Both the position numbers and the translations under genes were made by a program. The notes under the pieces are model-generated. The model searched no databases. It saw only the letters and a list, made by a program, of their open reading frames with translations, and was not told where the DNA came from. DNA of 35,776 nucleotides, taken from positions 1 to 35,776 of the forward strand of contig ONKB01000077.1 of the NCBI GenBank assembly GCA_900318305.1, given 5' to 3'. This DNA comes from an uncultured Prevotellaceae bacterium. GTDB lineage: Bacteria; Bacteroidota; Bacteroidia; Bacteroidales; Bacteroidaceae. Below are positions 16,467 through 26,109 of the stretch, one piece after another. The number at the start of each line of letters is the position of its first letter. The first letter of the stretch is position 1.

Positions 16467-19319
16467 ATGAAAAAGAAAATTACTCAATTGTTTGTGCTAG
16501 TGATAGTTATCACTTGCATGGGTATGTTTAATTCCTGTAAAGACTATGATGAGGATAATTATAATAACCTCACATTGCAGCTTAGGGAAACCTCTAATTT
16601 GGCACAGATTATTGACCAACAGCGTGAAGCTTTGAAGAAAACGGTTGATAGTCTTCGCAATCGTGTTGATACTCTGAAACAATGCAATTGCTCTGACGAA
16701 AGGTTTAATACTTTGATTACAAACTATTACGCCGCCAACCCACAGGTTGATCATGATTCTGTTCAGACAATTATTCAGGAGTATCTTTCAACAAACCCAG
16801 GTCTGACAAAGGCTCAGGTAAAGACAATGATTGATACTACTTTGACAAATTATGTCAAGATTTCGGCTTTGAACGATACCATTACTGTTATCAATCAGAA
16901 AATCTCAGATCTTGAGACAAAGATGCGTACTGAGCTGAATGACAGTCTGACAAATCTTGGGACAAAGATGCGTGCTGAACTGAAAGACAGTTTGCTGAAG
17001 GTTGCAACAGAACTGACAAAAATCTCAATTACTGCTAATACCGCAAAAACTTTTGCAGACAGCGCCTTGAAACTTGCTCAGTGGGATTCATTGCAGATTA
17101 TTCTTTTGGGTGATTCCCTGAAGAAAGTTGCTATTACAGCAAGTAAAGCCGCACAACAGGCTCAGATTAATGCTTCTGAGATTTCTGTTCTGAAGACTGC
17201 TTATAACCAATTGAAAGCCAATGATTCAATTCAACAGGCTGCTATTGACAGCATTAAGGGCGTTTTAAATAATTTTGCTACTAAGACTGATCTTAAAGCC
17301 GTACAAGATTCTGCTGATGCATTATATGCTAAGGCTATCGCTTATATTAATGCGGCTGTTGATACTTTGATTTCAAGAGGTGAGTTCCAGGATAGTCTGG
17401 CTTCAATTCAGGCTGCATTCCAAGCTGCTGACTCAGCTCTCCAGAGCCAGATTGACACATTGAAGAGTGATTTGGTTGCCTTGACAAATACTGTTGCCAA
17501 GAACACAAAAGACATTGCTACTCTGAAGAGTACTTATGACAACGTATTGAAGCAGATGATTACAAGTATCGTTGTTCAGGGTGCTGTTAATCCTGTATTT
17601 GGTCAGTTTGCTCTGCCTATCGGTGTCCGCTCTAATATCCTCGTTGCTTATTATGGCCAATTTGAGCATAACATTTACTTCCCGACTGTTGCAACAAGCG
17701 ATATGGTTTATCCCGACTATGCTTTGACAGACAAGGATGCTGAAATGATTGGTGCCGACGTAATGGAGCAGGTATTCAAGAACGATGCTAACGGTTATGT
17801 TATTAATGAAAAAGACTACAATGCTGGTAAGGTATATCTGACAGTTAATCCTAATACGGCTGACTTCACAGGTGCTCAGTTTGAGATGGTTAATAGCCTG
17901 GATGCTGCATGTCCTATCGCATTAGGTACTCTTGTTCCTTCAACAGATAAACTGACATTCGGTTGGACAAAGGCTACTGTAAACGGTCAGAGTACAAATG
18001 CCTTCTATGAGGCTCCTGCAAATTTGACGTCTGATAATATTGAAGCTGCCAAGATAGATATTGAGCCGGGTTTGAAATCTACAGTTAAGCAAGCTCTCAA
18101 GGAAGCCAAGAATCAAAACTATGGTTCTATCAACTTCTCTAACCTTGCACAGAAAATCTATAACCAGTTTGATGGTATTCTCGATGCTAATGGTGTCAAA
18201 GGTACATGGACTGATTCATTAGGTACACATAGTGTATATTCAGAGTATGCTCTTGCAGCTGCTGCTGTTAAGCCTCTGTCTTTTGCTTTCCTGAATGACA
18301 GAAAAGTAGGTGACGCAATTATTAATCGTCTGCCGAAGATTACTCCGATATCAAGCGTTAATTTCTCATTTAGTGATATCACAATTGATATGAGTACCGT
18401 TAAGGTCACTGTTCCAACATTGAACTATGATATCGTTGTTGATTTCGAAGATATTTCTCTTGATTCTCTCGGCGACTTGGTTGTAACTGTTAATGTACCT
18501 GATACTTTAACCTATAATCCTGTTACAGGTGATATAACTGTCAAGACTACTAAGAAAGAAAATGTTAATCTGGAAAACTATTCAGAATGGATTGACAACA
18601 TGGTAGCTATTTTAAACCAGAAGGTTGCAAGATGGGGACAGCAGATTGAAGAAGGTATTGAAGTTCAACTGAAGAACCAGTTCAATACTGCAATGAAACA
18701 ACTTGAGAACAATATCAATAAGATGATACAAGATGTGGCTGGTCAGATGAACAATTCTATTAATTCGGAAATGAGTAAAATAGCCAATTCTATCAATACC
18801 GATTTGAATGACAACTACATCAGCAAGATGAACAAGTATATCAATAAATTGAATTCTGCTATAGAAAAGATTCGTCCTATCTTGAACAATGCCAACTATT
18901 ATCTTCAGCCGGCACTTACATATGATAACGTAAATGGTACAATGTCTATGTTGAGTGCATCCAAGAAATATCCGACACCATTTATTGGAACCGGTGCAAA
19001 AGCTATCTATATGACTTCATATACAGCTGAAATACTAGCTCCTTCATACAAGAAGTTTGTGGCTATTACTGATGTTATCAAAGATGGTAAGTCAGCTAAG
19101 GCTGGTGATCCGGAATGTTTGACAGAGTTCAGTAAAGTAAAGGCTGCCAATAAGATTCAGTACAACGGCATTGATAATATGTATGCTGTACTTGACGGTG
19201 ACCAGAAAGCTGTTGCTCTGATTGTATCTTCTACAGGCTATACATATGAGATAGCTTACTCTGCACTTGATTACTCAGGTAAGATTGCAACACGCAAGTA
19301 TTACGTGAAAGTTCAATAA
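16467..19319 (+). CDS. Large coiled-coil surface lipoprotein
   Basis: A 950-residue lipoprotein. The signal peptide ends at Cys24 (FNSC), followed by KDYDEDN, an acidic stretch right after the lipidated Cys like the lipoprotein export signals that send Bacteroidetes lipoproteins to the cell surface. Residues about 35-370 form a long heptad-rich coiled coil, full of DSL and DSI turns, with a 15-residue tandem repeat (TKMRTELNDSLTNLG then TKMRAELKDSLLKVA). A globular middle (about 370-690) and a second helical stalk (about 700-800) lead to a beta-rich C-terminal domain ending YYVKVQ. Similar proteins in Bacteroides/Prevotella are sometimes named after a PL29 lyase N-terminal domain; no catalytic residues are evident. 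Codon use resembles gapA, suggesting high expression. Confidence 0.85.
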   Translation: MKKKITQLFVLVIVITCMGMFNSCKDYDEDNYNNLTLQLRETSNLAQIIDQQREALKKTVDSLRNRVDTLKQCNCSDERFNTLITNYYAANPQVDHDSVQTIIQEYLSTNPGLTKAQVKTMIDTTLTNYVKISALNDTITVINQKISDLETKMRTELNDSLTNLGTKMRAELKDSLLKVATELTKISITANTAKTFADSALKLAQWDSLQIILLGDSLKKVAITASKAAQQAQINASEISVLKTAYNQLKANDSIQQAAIDSIKGVLNNFATKTDLKAVQDSADALYAKAIAYINAAVDTLISRGEFQDSLASIQAAFQAADSALQSQIDTLKSDLVALTNTVAKNTKDIATLKSTYDNVLKQMITSIVVQGAVNPVFGQFALPIGVRSNILVAYYGQFEHNIYFPTVATSDMVYPDYALTDKDAEMIGADVMEQVFKNDANGYVINEKDYNAGKVYLTVNPNTADFTGAQFEMVNSLDAACPIALGTLVPSTDKLTFGWTKATVNGQSTNAFYEAPANLTSDNIEAAKIDIEPGLKSTVKQALKEAKNQNYGSINFSNLAQKIYNQFDGILDANGVKGTWTDSLGTHSVYSEYALAAAAVKPLSFAFLNDRKVGDAIINRLPKITPISSVNFSFSDITIDMSTVKVTVPTLNYDIVVDFEDISLDSLGDLVVTVNVPDTLTYNPVTGDITVKTTKKENVNLENYSEWIDNMVAILNQKVARWGQQIEEGIEVQLKNQFNTAMKQLENNINKMIQDVAGQMNNSINSEMSKIANSINTDLNDNYISKMNKYINKLNSAIEKIRPILNNANYYLQPALTYDNVNGTMSMLSASKKYPTPFIGTGAKAIYMTSYTAEILAPSYKKFVAITDVIKDGKSAKAGDPECLTEFSKVKAANKIQYNGIDNMYAVLDGDQKAVALIVSSTGYTYEIAYSALDYSGKIATRKYYVKVQ
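16916..17005 (+). repeat. 45-nt in-frame tandem duplication
   Basis: Two adjacent 45-nt units (starting at 16916 and 16961, both opening gacaaagatgcgt) encode two 15-residue coiled-coil units. They match best over the first 33 nt and differ more after that, so the stalk grew by local duplication. Confidence 0.75.
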
Positions 19320-19966
19320 TGAGTTCTAATTTATCTGAAAAACTATACGTATCAATATTTCTGACACTTTTGGTTGTTTGTTCCTGCGGGAACAACAACC
19401 AAAAGAAAACAGAAAACTACGAATGGGAGGGAAATAACATAGAAGAACTGCATATACCTGATAGCATGGTAAGAGTAAGATTGGATAGCTTTGACAGTGA
19501 TTCGTTTTACGTTACCATAAAGAGTACACAAGAAATGAATGCATTCGGCTATCTTTTGGCACTAAATGATAATTCAATAAAAGGTACGATACATCAGGGC
19601 GATGAATATTCAGTATTAGTTGATGCGGGAAATAATGAAATTAAATCAGCAATAAATGTTACAGAAATGATGGGCCAGTGGTACTACGACATGCAGCAAC
19701 ATCGCGGTTTGGTCTTCGGTCCCCAAGGCAGTCTTTCCAGTATCAATACAGATGAAATCAGTTTCAGACGTTGGCAAATTCTAAATGGTAAATTACTGAT
19801 ATATTATGTATATATGCAACAAATTGCTGAAAAGCAAAATCAGTTTGAAGTTGATGCCGCTGACATCCAGGAGTTATCTTCCAATGAATTCTGTTTTACG
19901 TTCAGAAATAAGCAGTATAATTGTCGCAGGATGAATGAAACAATAAAATTTCACAGCGCAAGTTAG
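19319..19966 (+). CDS. Lipocalin-like small lipoprotein
   Basis: 215 residues with a hydrophobic signal and lipobox (VVCSC, Cys23). The C-terminal half (about 115-210: GQWYYD, then GLVFGPQGSLSSINTDEISFRRWQILNGKLLIYY) follows the pattern of Bacteroidetes lipocalin-like domains (GxW ... G.A.SIN...Y..W...G..L.L). These are small beta barrels that may bind lipids or sit on other envelope proteins. The start codon overlaps the stop codon of the coiled-coil gene (TAATG), which implies translational coupling and equimolar synthesis. No export-type acidic motif follows the Cys, so it probably faces the periplasm, unlike its large partner. Confidence 0.75.
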   Translation: MSSNLSEKLYVSIFLTLLVVCSCGNNNQKKTENYEWEGNNIEELHIPDSMVRVRLDSFDSDSFYVTIKSTQEMNAFGYLLALNDNSIKGTIHQGDEYSVLVDAGNNEIKSAINVTEMMGQWYYDMQQHRGLVFGPQGSLSSINTDEISFRRWQILNGKLLIYYVYMQQIAEKQNQFEVDAADIQELSSNEFCFTFRNKQYNCRRMNETIKFHSAS

Positions 19967-20021
19967 AGCAAATAGTTTTTAGATAGTTAATAAAGGTATA
20001 ATAATAATTAAATTTTTAGAT

Positions 20022-21164
20022 ATGACTAAGAAAATTTTATTCGCAGCATTATTCGCAGTTACATGTTTGGCAGCTTCTGCTCAACATGAAGAAAGAACTG
20101 TTGATGTATTCAAGCCCCATTGGTATATCCAGGCTCAGGGCGGTGGTCAGTACACATTAGGTGAGCTGTCTTTCAACAAGCTTCTTTCTCCTAATGCTCA
20201 GGTGGCTGTAGGTTACAACTTCAATAAAGTTGTAGGTGCACGTCTTAATGTAAACGGCTGGCAGAGCAAGGCTGGTTCTGAATTGAATGGCAAGACCTAT
20301 AAGTGGAAGTACAATTATATTGCTCCTGCTTTGGATGCTACCTTTAATCTTTCCAATCTTTTCTGCAAATACAATCCTAATCGTGTTGTAAACTTCGGTG
20401 TTTTCGCAGGTATTGGTTTGAATATTGCATTTAAGAATGACGAGGCTAAAACTGCCGGAGAACAGATGCTGGCTGACAATGCCGCCTTGGTTACTGCTAA
20501 TGATCAGTTTGTTCGTTACTTGTGGGATGGAACAAAGACTCGTCTCATGGGCCAGGCTGGTGTTACTGTTGACTTCCGTGTAAGCAAAGCTGTTAGCTTA
20601 GGCTTGGAAGTAAGTGCTAATACCGTTAACGATTATTACAACTCTAAGAAGGCTGGTAACTCTGACTGGTATTTCAATGCTCTTGCTGGTATTAAGATCA
20701 ATTTGGGTAAGACTTATACTCAGAAGACTATTCCTGCATGCTGCAAACCTGCACCTGCTCCAGAGCCAAAGGTAATTGAGAAGGTAGTTGAGAAAATTGT
20801 AGAGAAGCCAGTTCCTGCTCCTGTAGCTGAGGTAAAGAAGGTTGAGCCTCTCCGCCGTGATGTCTTCTTCACAATCAAGTCAACTCAGATTACATCTGAA
20901 GAGATGGCTAAAGTTGAAGACATTGTTAATTACCTGAAGGAGAATCCTGCTGCTAAAGTTTCTGTAACTGGTTATGCAGACAAGGGTACAGGTAATCTTA
21001 CTATCAACAGGAATCTTTCCAAGAAACGTGCTGAGATCGTAGCTCAGACATTGAAGAAAAAGGGTGTTTCTGCTGATCGTATAGTTACCGATTTCAAGGG
21101 TGATACAGAGCAGCCGTTTGCTAAGAACGACCTCAACCGTGTTAGTATTTGTATTGCTAAGTAA
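20022..21164 (+). CDS. OmpA-family protein: beta-barrel plus peptidoglycan-binding domain
   Basis: 380 residues: signal peptide (MTKKILFAALFAVTCLAASAQ), an eight-strand-like barrel (about 33-235, with the PHWYIQAQGG and GVFAGIGLN strands), a Pro/Glu/Val linker (about 240-285: CCKPAPAPEPKV then repeats of EKVVEKI), and a C-terminal OmpA domain. In that domain GYADKGTG and LSKKRAEIV keep the Asp and Arg that bind diaminopimelate, and the end reads NRVSI. It anchors the outer membrane to peptidoglycan. No clear TAnnTTTG box is found in the 55 nt upstream, so it is probably expressed with the two lipoprotein genes. T-ending and AAG-biased codons suggest an abundant protein. A strong terminator follows. 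Confidence 0.9.
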   Translation: MTKKILFAALFAVTCLAASAQHEERTVDVFKPHWYIQAQGGGQYTLGELSFNKLLSPNAQVAVGYNFNKVVGARLNVNGWQSKAGSELNGKTYKWKYNYIAPALDATFNLSNLFCKYNPNRVVNFGVFAGIGLNIAFKNDEAKTAGEQMLADNAALVTANDQFVRYLWDGTKTRLMGQAGVTVDFRVSKAVSLGLEVSANTVNDYYNSKKAGNSDWYFNALAGIKINLGKTYTQKTIPACCKPAPAPEPKVIEKVVEKIVEKPVPAPVAEVKKVEPLRRDVFFTIKSTQITSEEMAKVEDIVNYLKENPAAKVSVTGYADKGTGNLTINRNLSKKRAEIVAQTLKKKGVSADRIVTDFKGDTEQPFAKNDLNRVSICIAK

Positions 21165-21182
21165 TTATTATTAGTAATATGT

Positions 21183-21223
21183 AAGCCTATCTTCCTTATT
21201 TTATGTGGAGGATAGGCTTTTTT
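21183..21223 (+). terminator. Rho-independent terminator after the OmpA gene
   Basis: A 13-bp stem (21183-21195 with 21207-21219, one G:T pair), an 11-nt loop and a run of Ts. It ends 11 nt before the next ATG, so it also stands in the leader of the following gene. Confidence 0.85.
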
Positions 21224-21234
21224 AATAAATTCAT

Positions 21235-22353
21235 ATGAGGAGACTACTACTTTTATATTGTTTTATGGCCAGCCTTGTGTCATTTGCCCAGATTAAGGAT
21301 GGTTATTACAGAGTACATAATTATAAGACAGGTCGTTATATCTATGTCCTGGACAATACAGGCAGTATAAATATTTCTACGTCAAGTGCTGACATGGGGG
21401 CATTGAAACTGTGGAAGGATAAGTCCAAGGCGCTTACAGATCCTGCTACGATTATATATGCAGAGTATAAGTACAAAGGCTCATATGGTGAGATGTATGA
21501 TTTACGTGCACAGGGTACAGGTGTTTATGGAATAATAGGCTATTATGTGAATATTGCACCCTATACACAATATGGGGCATCTAACCAGTATCGTGTATAT
21601 GCCGAAGGAAAGTATCTGACCGACCCGGAGATGAGTTCTCGTGCATTTGCCTATTTAGGTACTCAAGGCACAGGTGATTACCGCATTTGGGTTGCTGACA
21701 CATTAAACATGGAGGATAATTATCTTGCAGTGTCTCCAACAATCACAGCTAACGGAAAGTATTATGCACCTTATTATGTTGGTTTCGCTATTTCTTTCCC
21801 ATCAACCAACATGAAGGCAAAATATATCAGTAAAATTGTTGGCGCATATGCCGTTATGTCTGATATTACTACAGATATTGTACCGGAATCAACGCCAATA
21901 TTAATTGAATGTGCCAGCAATGTAGTGACAGACAATAAGTTGAATGTTCTCAAGAGTAACGCTTCTTTCTCGGGAACCAATTTGCTGAAAGGAGTCTATT
22001 TCAATTATGATGAGCGCCCTAAAAGCAAAGATGCCAGGAAAGCATATGACCCTCAAACAATGCGTGTACTTGGTCTGACCTCCGAAGGCAAGCTGGGCTA
22101 TATTACATCAGATATTGACTATTTGCCAGCCAACCAGTCTTATCTGGTTGTGCCATCTGGGACAGCCCCTGAATTGACCATTGTTACTGAAGCTGAATAT
22201 ATTGCGGGTATCGCCAATATAAAGATTGGCAACAATGACGATGCGCCAGTATATGATTTAAATGGTAAAAAGGTTTCAGAGTCGAAAGCATCTATCCATT
22301 CTTTGCCTCAAGGCATATATATATCAAACGGAAAGAAAATCAGAATTAAGTAA
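21235..22353 (+). CDS. Secreted protein with C-terminal sorting-like tail
   Basis: 372 residues with a signal peptide (MRRLLLLYCFMASLVSFAQ). The body opens DGYYRVHNYKTGRYIYV, a repeated type of strand seen in secreted Prevotella proteins and reminiscent of ricin- or trefoil-like carbohydrate-binding units; this is only a resemblance. The last 40 residues (PVYDLNGKKVS ... LPQGIYISNGKKIRIK) form the compact beta tail shared by many Prevotella secreted proteins and related to type IX secretion C-terminal domains. The start lies only 11 nt after a strong terminator and no promoter box is visible between, so expression may depend on read-through. Confidence 0.75.
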   Translation: MRRLLLLYCFMASLVSFAQIKDGYYRVHNYKTGRYIYVLDNTGSINISTSSADMGALKLWKDKSKALTDPATIIYAEYKYKGSYGEMYDLRAQGTGVYGIIGYYVNIAPYTQYGASNQYRVYAEGKYLTDPEMSSRAFAYLGTQGTGDYRIWVADTLNMEDNYLAVSPTITANGKYYAPYYVGFAISFPSTNMKAKYISKIVGAYAVMSDITTDIVPESTPILIECASNVVTDNKLNVLKSNASFSGTNLLKGVYFNYDERPKSKDARKAYDPQTMRVLGLTSEGKLGYITSDIDYLPANQSYLVVPSGTAPELTIVTEAEYIAGIANIKIGNNDDAPVYDLNGKKVSESKASIHSLPQGIYISNGKKIRIK

Positions 22354-22358
22354 GAATA

Positions 22359-22391
22359 GAAAAAGAGTTCCTTTTACAGGAACTCTTTTTC
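22359..22391. terminator. Bidirectional terminator between convergent genes
   Basis: A perfect 13-bp stem (22359-22371 with 22379-22391) around a 7-nt loop, with an A-run on one side and a T-run on the other, so it can end transcription from both the secreted-protein gene and the barrel gene. Confidence 0.9.
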
Positions 22392-22426
22392 TTGGTAATA
22401 TATGATTTGTGATTATGCAATACTTG

Positions 22427-23407
22427 TCACAAAAGTCTCCGGCTAATCCTTAAATTAATAACAGGGTAGGCGCTGAAAGCCTTAATCATGTTGACACAAT
22501 TCTTTACCTTGCCATTAAGATTGTTCACGTCATGAACCAAGTCTACTCCATCGTGTGTAACGACTTTCGGTTTTCCGCCCCAGAACATTAAGCCGCAGTC
22601 AAAAGAATAACTGTATTTGCTTTTAGGAACAATACTGTTGCCGTATCCAAAACCCAGATATGGCTTAAAACGATTGGCTTTAACCTTTATTGTCACCATA
22701 CTATGCTCGTTTGGAATCATACGATATTGTTTTCCCGTATCTTTGAAATCTCCTATATGCATAGACATTGTTCCCGTGTCAAGTATTCTGTCTTCTATTA
22801 ATGGCGGCAGATATATTGTATTATCTCTGATAGTGACAACAGGATTCCCGTAATAAACATTTTTATAAATATTGTTATAGAAGTTCACAGCCATCAGTGT
22901 CGTCATGCTTTCCTTGGAGTTTTCTGCCATTCCAATCCGTGATGGACCGGCATAAAAACCTGCGGTAAAATGCCACTTCTTGTTCTTAAAAGGAAAAAAA
23001 TCAAAAAGCAGTTTAAAATTATTGAATCTTGGCTCTCCTTTCATTGTGACTCTATCCTTGATATCAACACCCATCAAACTTTGCAAGACACGCTGCAATT
23101 CATTAAATCTTTCTTGGCTTTTAGATTGAGTAACACTGGCTTCGCTTTCTTTAACAACCTGAATATCAAAGTCCATGTTAACATTAATATGCGGCATATA
23201 GTCAAAACCAGTCCTGACTTGTACGTTAGGACCTATGGGGGAAGCCACTTCAACACCAATACCAGTGGTTCCGGCAGTTACGGCAATGTCCAGATGGTTG
23301 AAATACCCGTTTCCCTTTGAACCGACAAGCTTATTGTAATTGCCTTGAGCATGTAGGGCGCAGATATTTAAACCTGCCATAATGGCTAATGCGATGATTA
23401 TTCTCAT
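22427..23407 (-). CDS. Outer-membrane beta-barrel protein (hypothetical)
   Basis: 326 residues with a signal peptide (MRIIIALAIMAGLNICALHAQ). The mature part alternates aromatic and polar residues (GIGVEVASPIGPNVQVRTGFDYMPHI, FNNFKLLFDFFPF, HFTAGFYAGP, FKPYLGFGYG) and ends in VINLRISRRLL. This is the look of a 10-12 stranded outer-membrane barrel with one longer loop (about residues 80-125). No ligand or enzyme motif is seen. It has a full promoter of its own and shares a two-way terminator with the gene facing it. Confidence 0.75.
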   Translation of the reverse strand: MRIIIALAIMAGLNICALHAQGNYNKLVGSKGNGYFNHLDIAVTAGTTGIGVEVASPIGPNVQVRTGFDYMPHINVNMDFDIQVVKESEASVTQSKSQERFNELQRVLQSLMGVDIKDRVTMKGEPRFNNFKLLFDFFPFKNKKWHFTAGFYAGPSRIGMAENSKESMTTLMAVNFYNNIYKNVYYGNPVVTIRDNTIYLPPLIEDRILDTGTMSMHIGDFKDTGKQYRMIPNEHSMVTIKVKANRFKPYLGFGYGNSIVPKSKYSYSFDCGLMFWGGKPKVVTHDGVDLVHDVNNLNGKVKNCVNMIKAFSAYPVINLRISRRLL

Positions 23408-23429
23408 GTCTTTGTAGATAAATTCCTCA

Positions 23430-23460
23430 CAAAGTTATTTGAAATTCTTTAACCAGCAAA
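23430..23460 (-). promoter_or_regulatory. Complete promoter (-33 TTTG, -7 TAACTTTG) for the barrel gene
   Basis: TTTG (23460-23457) and TAACTTTG (23437-23430) on the minus strand are separated by 19 nt, the Bacteroidetes housekeeping arrangement. The box lies 22 nt before the ATG. Confidence 0.75.
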
Positions 23461-23473
23461 GCATGAGACCAAC

Positions 23474-23506
23474 AAAAAGCGATTCCCCGTGAAGAGAATC
23501 GCTTTT
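23474..23506 (-). terminator. Terminator of mscL
   Basis: An 11-bp perfect stem (23475-23485 with 23496-23506) followed on the minus strand by a T-run, 24 nt past the mscL stop codon. Confidence 0.85.
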
Positions 23507-23530
23507 ATATAATAAATGTAATACGATACT

Positions 23531-23959
23531 TTATTTGTTCTTAAGCAAATCACGTATTTCAGTCAGAAGGACTTCTTCCTTTGTTGGTGCCGGTTCTTCT
23601 GCAGGAGCGGGGGCTTCTTCTTTTTTACGGTTAAATTTGTTGATACCCCTCAGCATCAAGAAGATACAGAATGCTACGATAAGGAAGTCAACAACGTTCT
23701 GTATGAACTGTCCGTAAGCTAGTACAGCAGCACCAGCCTCTTTTGCGGCAGCAAGACTCTGGTATTCCCCGTCACCAAGCGTAACAAAGAGGTCAACAAA
23801 ACTAATTCCTCCTGTAACTTTACCAAGGAGTGGCATTAATACATCGTCAACCAATGAGCTGACAATTTTTCCGAAAGCACCGCCGATGATAACACCGACA
23901 GCCATGTCCATTACGTTGCCTTTAACGGCAAACTCTTTGAATTCACTGATAAAACCCAT
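23531..23959 (-). CDS. mscL: Large-conductance mechanosensitive channel MscL
   Basis: A 142-residue pore protein of the inner membrane that opens under membrane tension to release solutes. The N-terminus [29 protein letters not shown] is the diagnostic amphipathic helix and first span, and [17 protein letters not shown] is the second. A Pro/Glu/Ala-rich linker ([18 protein letters not shown]) leads to the short C-terminal bundle helix ([14 protein letters not shown]). Length is normal. Its promoter is back to back with that of gapA. Confidence 0.96.
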   Translation of the reverse strand: MGFISEFKEFAVKGNVMDMAVGVIIGGAFGKIVSSLVDDVLMPLLGKVTGGISFVDLFVTLGDGEYQSLAAAKEAGAAVLAYGQFIQNVVDFLIVAFCIFLMLRGINKFNRKKEEAPAPAEEPAPTKEEVLLTEIRDLLKNK

Positions 23960-23990
23960 ATTTTATATCTATTTAATTGATTTATTACTA

Positions 23991-24019
23991 CAAAAATAGA
24001 AAATATTTTTGTAATTTTG
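23991..24019. promoter_or_regulatory. Back-to-back promoter boxes for mscL (minus) and gapA (plus)
   Basis: TATTTTTG on the minus strand (23999-23992) and TATTTTTG on the plus strand (24004-24011) form a perfect 9-bp inverted repeat with a 4-bp gap. A second plus-strand box, TAATTTTG (24012-24019), follows directly. The gapA leader would be about 85-95 nt. Confidence 0.6.
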
Positions 24020-24086
24020 CACTCGAAAAGCGAAAAGTTCTCAGGAATGTGGGAATATCGTTTAAAACAAGAACATTATAGTTTAA

Positions 24087-25124
<1,038 letters not shown>

Positions 25125-25142
25125 TATTTAATCGTAAATTAT

Positions 25143-25174
25143 AAAGCCACTTGTTTTTCAAGTGGCTTTTTTTT
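25143..25174 (+). terminator. Terminator of gapA
   Basis: A perfect 11-bp stem (25143-25153 with 25159-25169), a TTTTT loop and an 8-T run. The miaA promoter box begins 2 nt after the T-run. Confidence 0.93.
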
Positions 25175-25176
25175 GT

Positions 25177-25184
25177 TAATTTTG
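25177..25184 (+). promoter_or_regulatory. Promoter -7 box for miaA (near-leaderless)
   Basis: TAATTTTG lies 7 nt before the GTG start of miaA and directly behind the gapA terminator. A TTG (25151-25153) is 23 nt upstream, slightly long for a -33 element. Confidence 0.55.
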
Positions 25185-25191
25185 AATTATC

Positions 25192-26109
25192 GTGAAATAT
25201 GATTTGATAACAATTTTAGGACCTACGGCTTGTGGCAAAACTACTCTTGCTGTAGCTGTTGCAGATTTTCTCAATGCAGAGATTATCAGCGGTGACAGTC
25301 GTCAAGTCTATAAGAGAATGGACATAGGTACTGGCAAAGACCTGTCTGAATATAATATAAATGGTAAACAGATTCCTTACCATCTTATAGATATTGTTGA
25401 GCCAGGATGCAAATATACTGTGTATAATTTTCAGCATGATTTTCTTGAGGCATATAATTCGATATGCGCCAAGGGCAAACTGCCGGTGTTATGTGGTGGT
25501 TCTGGATTGTATCTTGAGTCGGTCCTGCGCGCATATCGTATGTCACCGGTACCTGTCAATGAATCGTTGAGAGAGTCTCTTGAAGATAAATCGTTGACAG
25601 AATTGGCAGAGATACTCTCTTCATATCGTAATCTTCATAACACAACAGATACTGATACTAAGAAAAGAGCTATTAGGGCCATAGAGATAGAGTCCTATTA
25701 TCAGGAGCATCCTCTTGATTCTGTGGAGTTTCCTGAGATTAATAGTCTTGTGGTTGGCTTGGATGTACCTCGTGAAGTTCGTCGTGAGAGGATTACAGAA
25801 AGACTGAAGGCAAGACTGGAAGAGGGAATGGTTGATGAAATTAAGTCATTGTTGGCAGAGGGAATACCTGCAGAGAATTTGATATACTATGGGCTGGAAT
25901 ACAAGTATGTTACGGAATATGTTATAGGAACTTTGAGTTATGAAGAGATGTTTAGAGACTTACAAATAGCCATACATCAATTTGCCAAGCGCCAAATGAC
26001 TTGGTACAGGGGAATGGAAAGACGTGGCATTAAGATTCATTGGATAGACTGCCTCATGCCTCTGGATGCCAAGGTGGAAAAAATAAGATCCCTGTTTGTT
26101 GAAGCATAA
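25192..26109 (+). CDS. miaA: tRNA dimethylallyltransferase
   Basis: A 305-residue enzyme that adds a dimethylallyl group to A37 of tRNAs reading codons that begin with U. It has the P-loop LGPTACGKTT, then SGDSRQVYKRMDIGTGK, the CGGSGLYLES motif and the IAIHQFAKRQMTWYR segment that contacts tRNA. The start is GTG (GTGAAATATGAT); no ATG precedes the P-loop. It seems to be one of the shorter Bacteroidetes MiaA paralogues. It stands alone between the gapA terminator and the palindromic terminator shared with aspS. Confidence 0.95.
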   Translation: MKYDLITILGPTACGKTTLAVAVADFLNAEIISGDSRQVYKRMDIGTGKDLSEYNINGKQIPYHLIDIVEPGCKYTVYNFQHDFLEAYNSICAKGKLPVLCGGSGLYLESVLRAYRMSPVPVNESLRESLEDKSLTELAEILSSYRNLHNTTDTDTKKRAIRAIEIESYYQEHPLDSVEFPEINSLVVGLDVPREVRRERITERLKARLEEGMVDEIKSLLAEGIPAENLIYYGLEYKYVTEYVIGTLSYEEMFRDLQIAIHQFAKRQMTWYRGMERRGIKIHWIDCLMPLDAKVEKIRSLFVEA

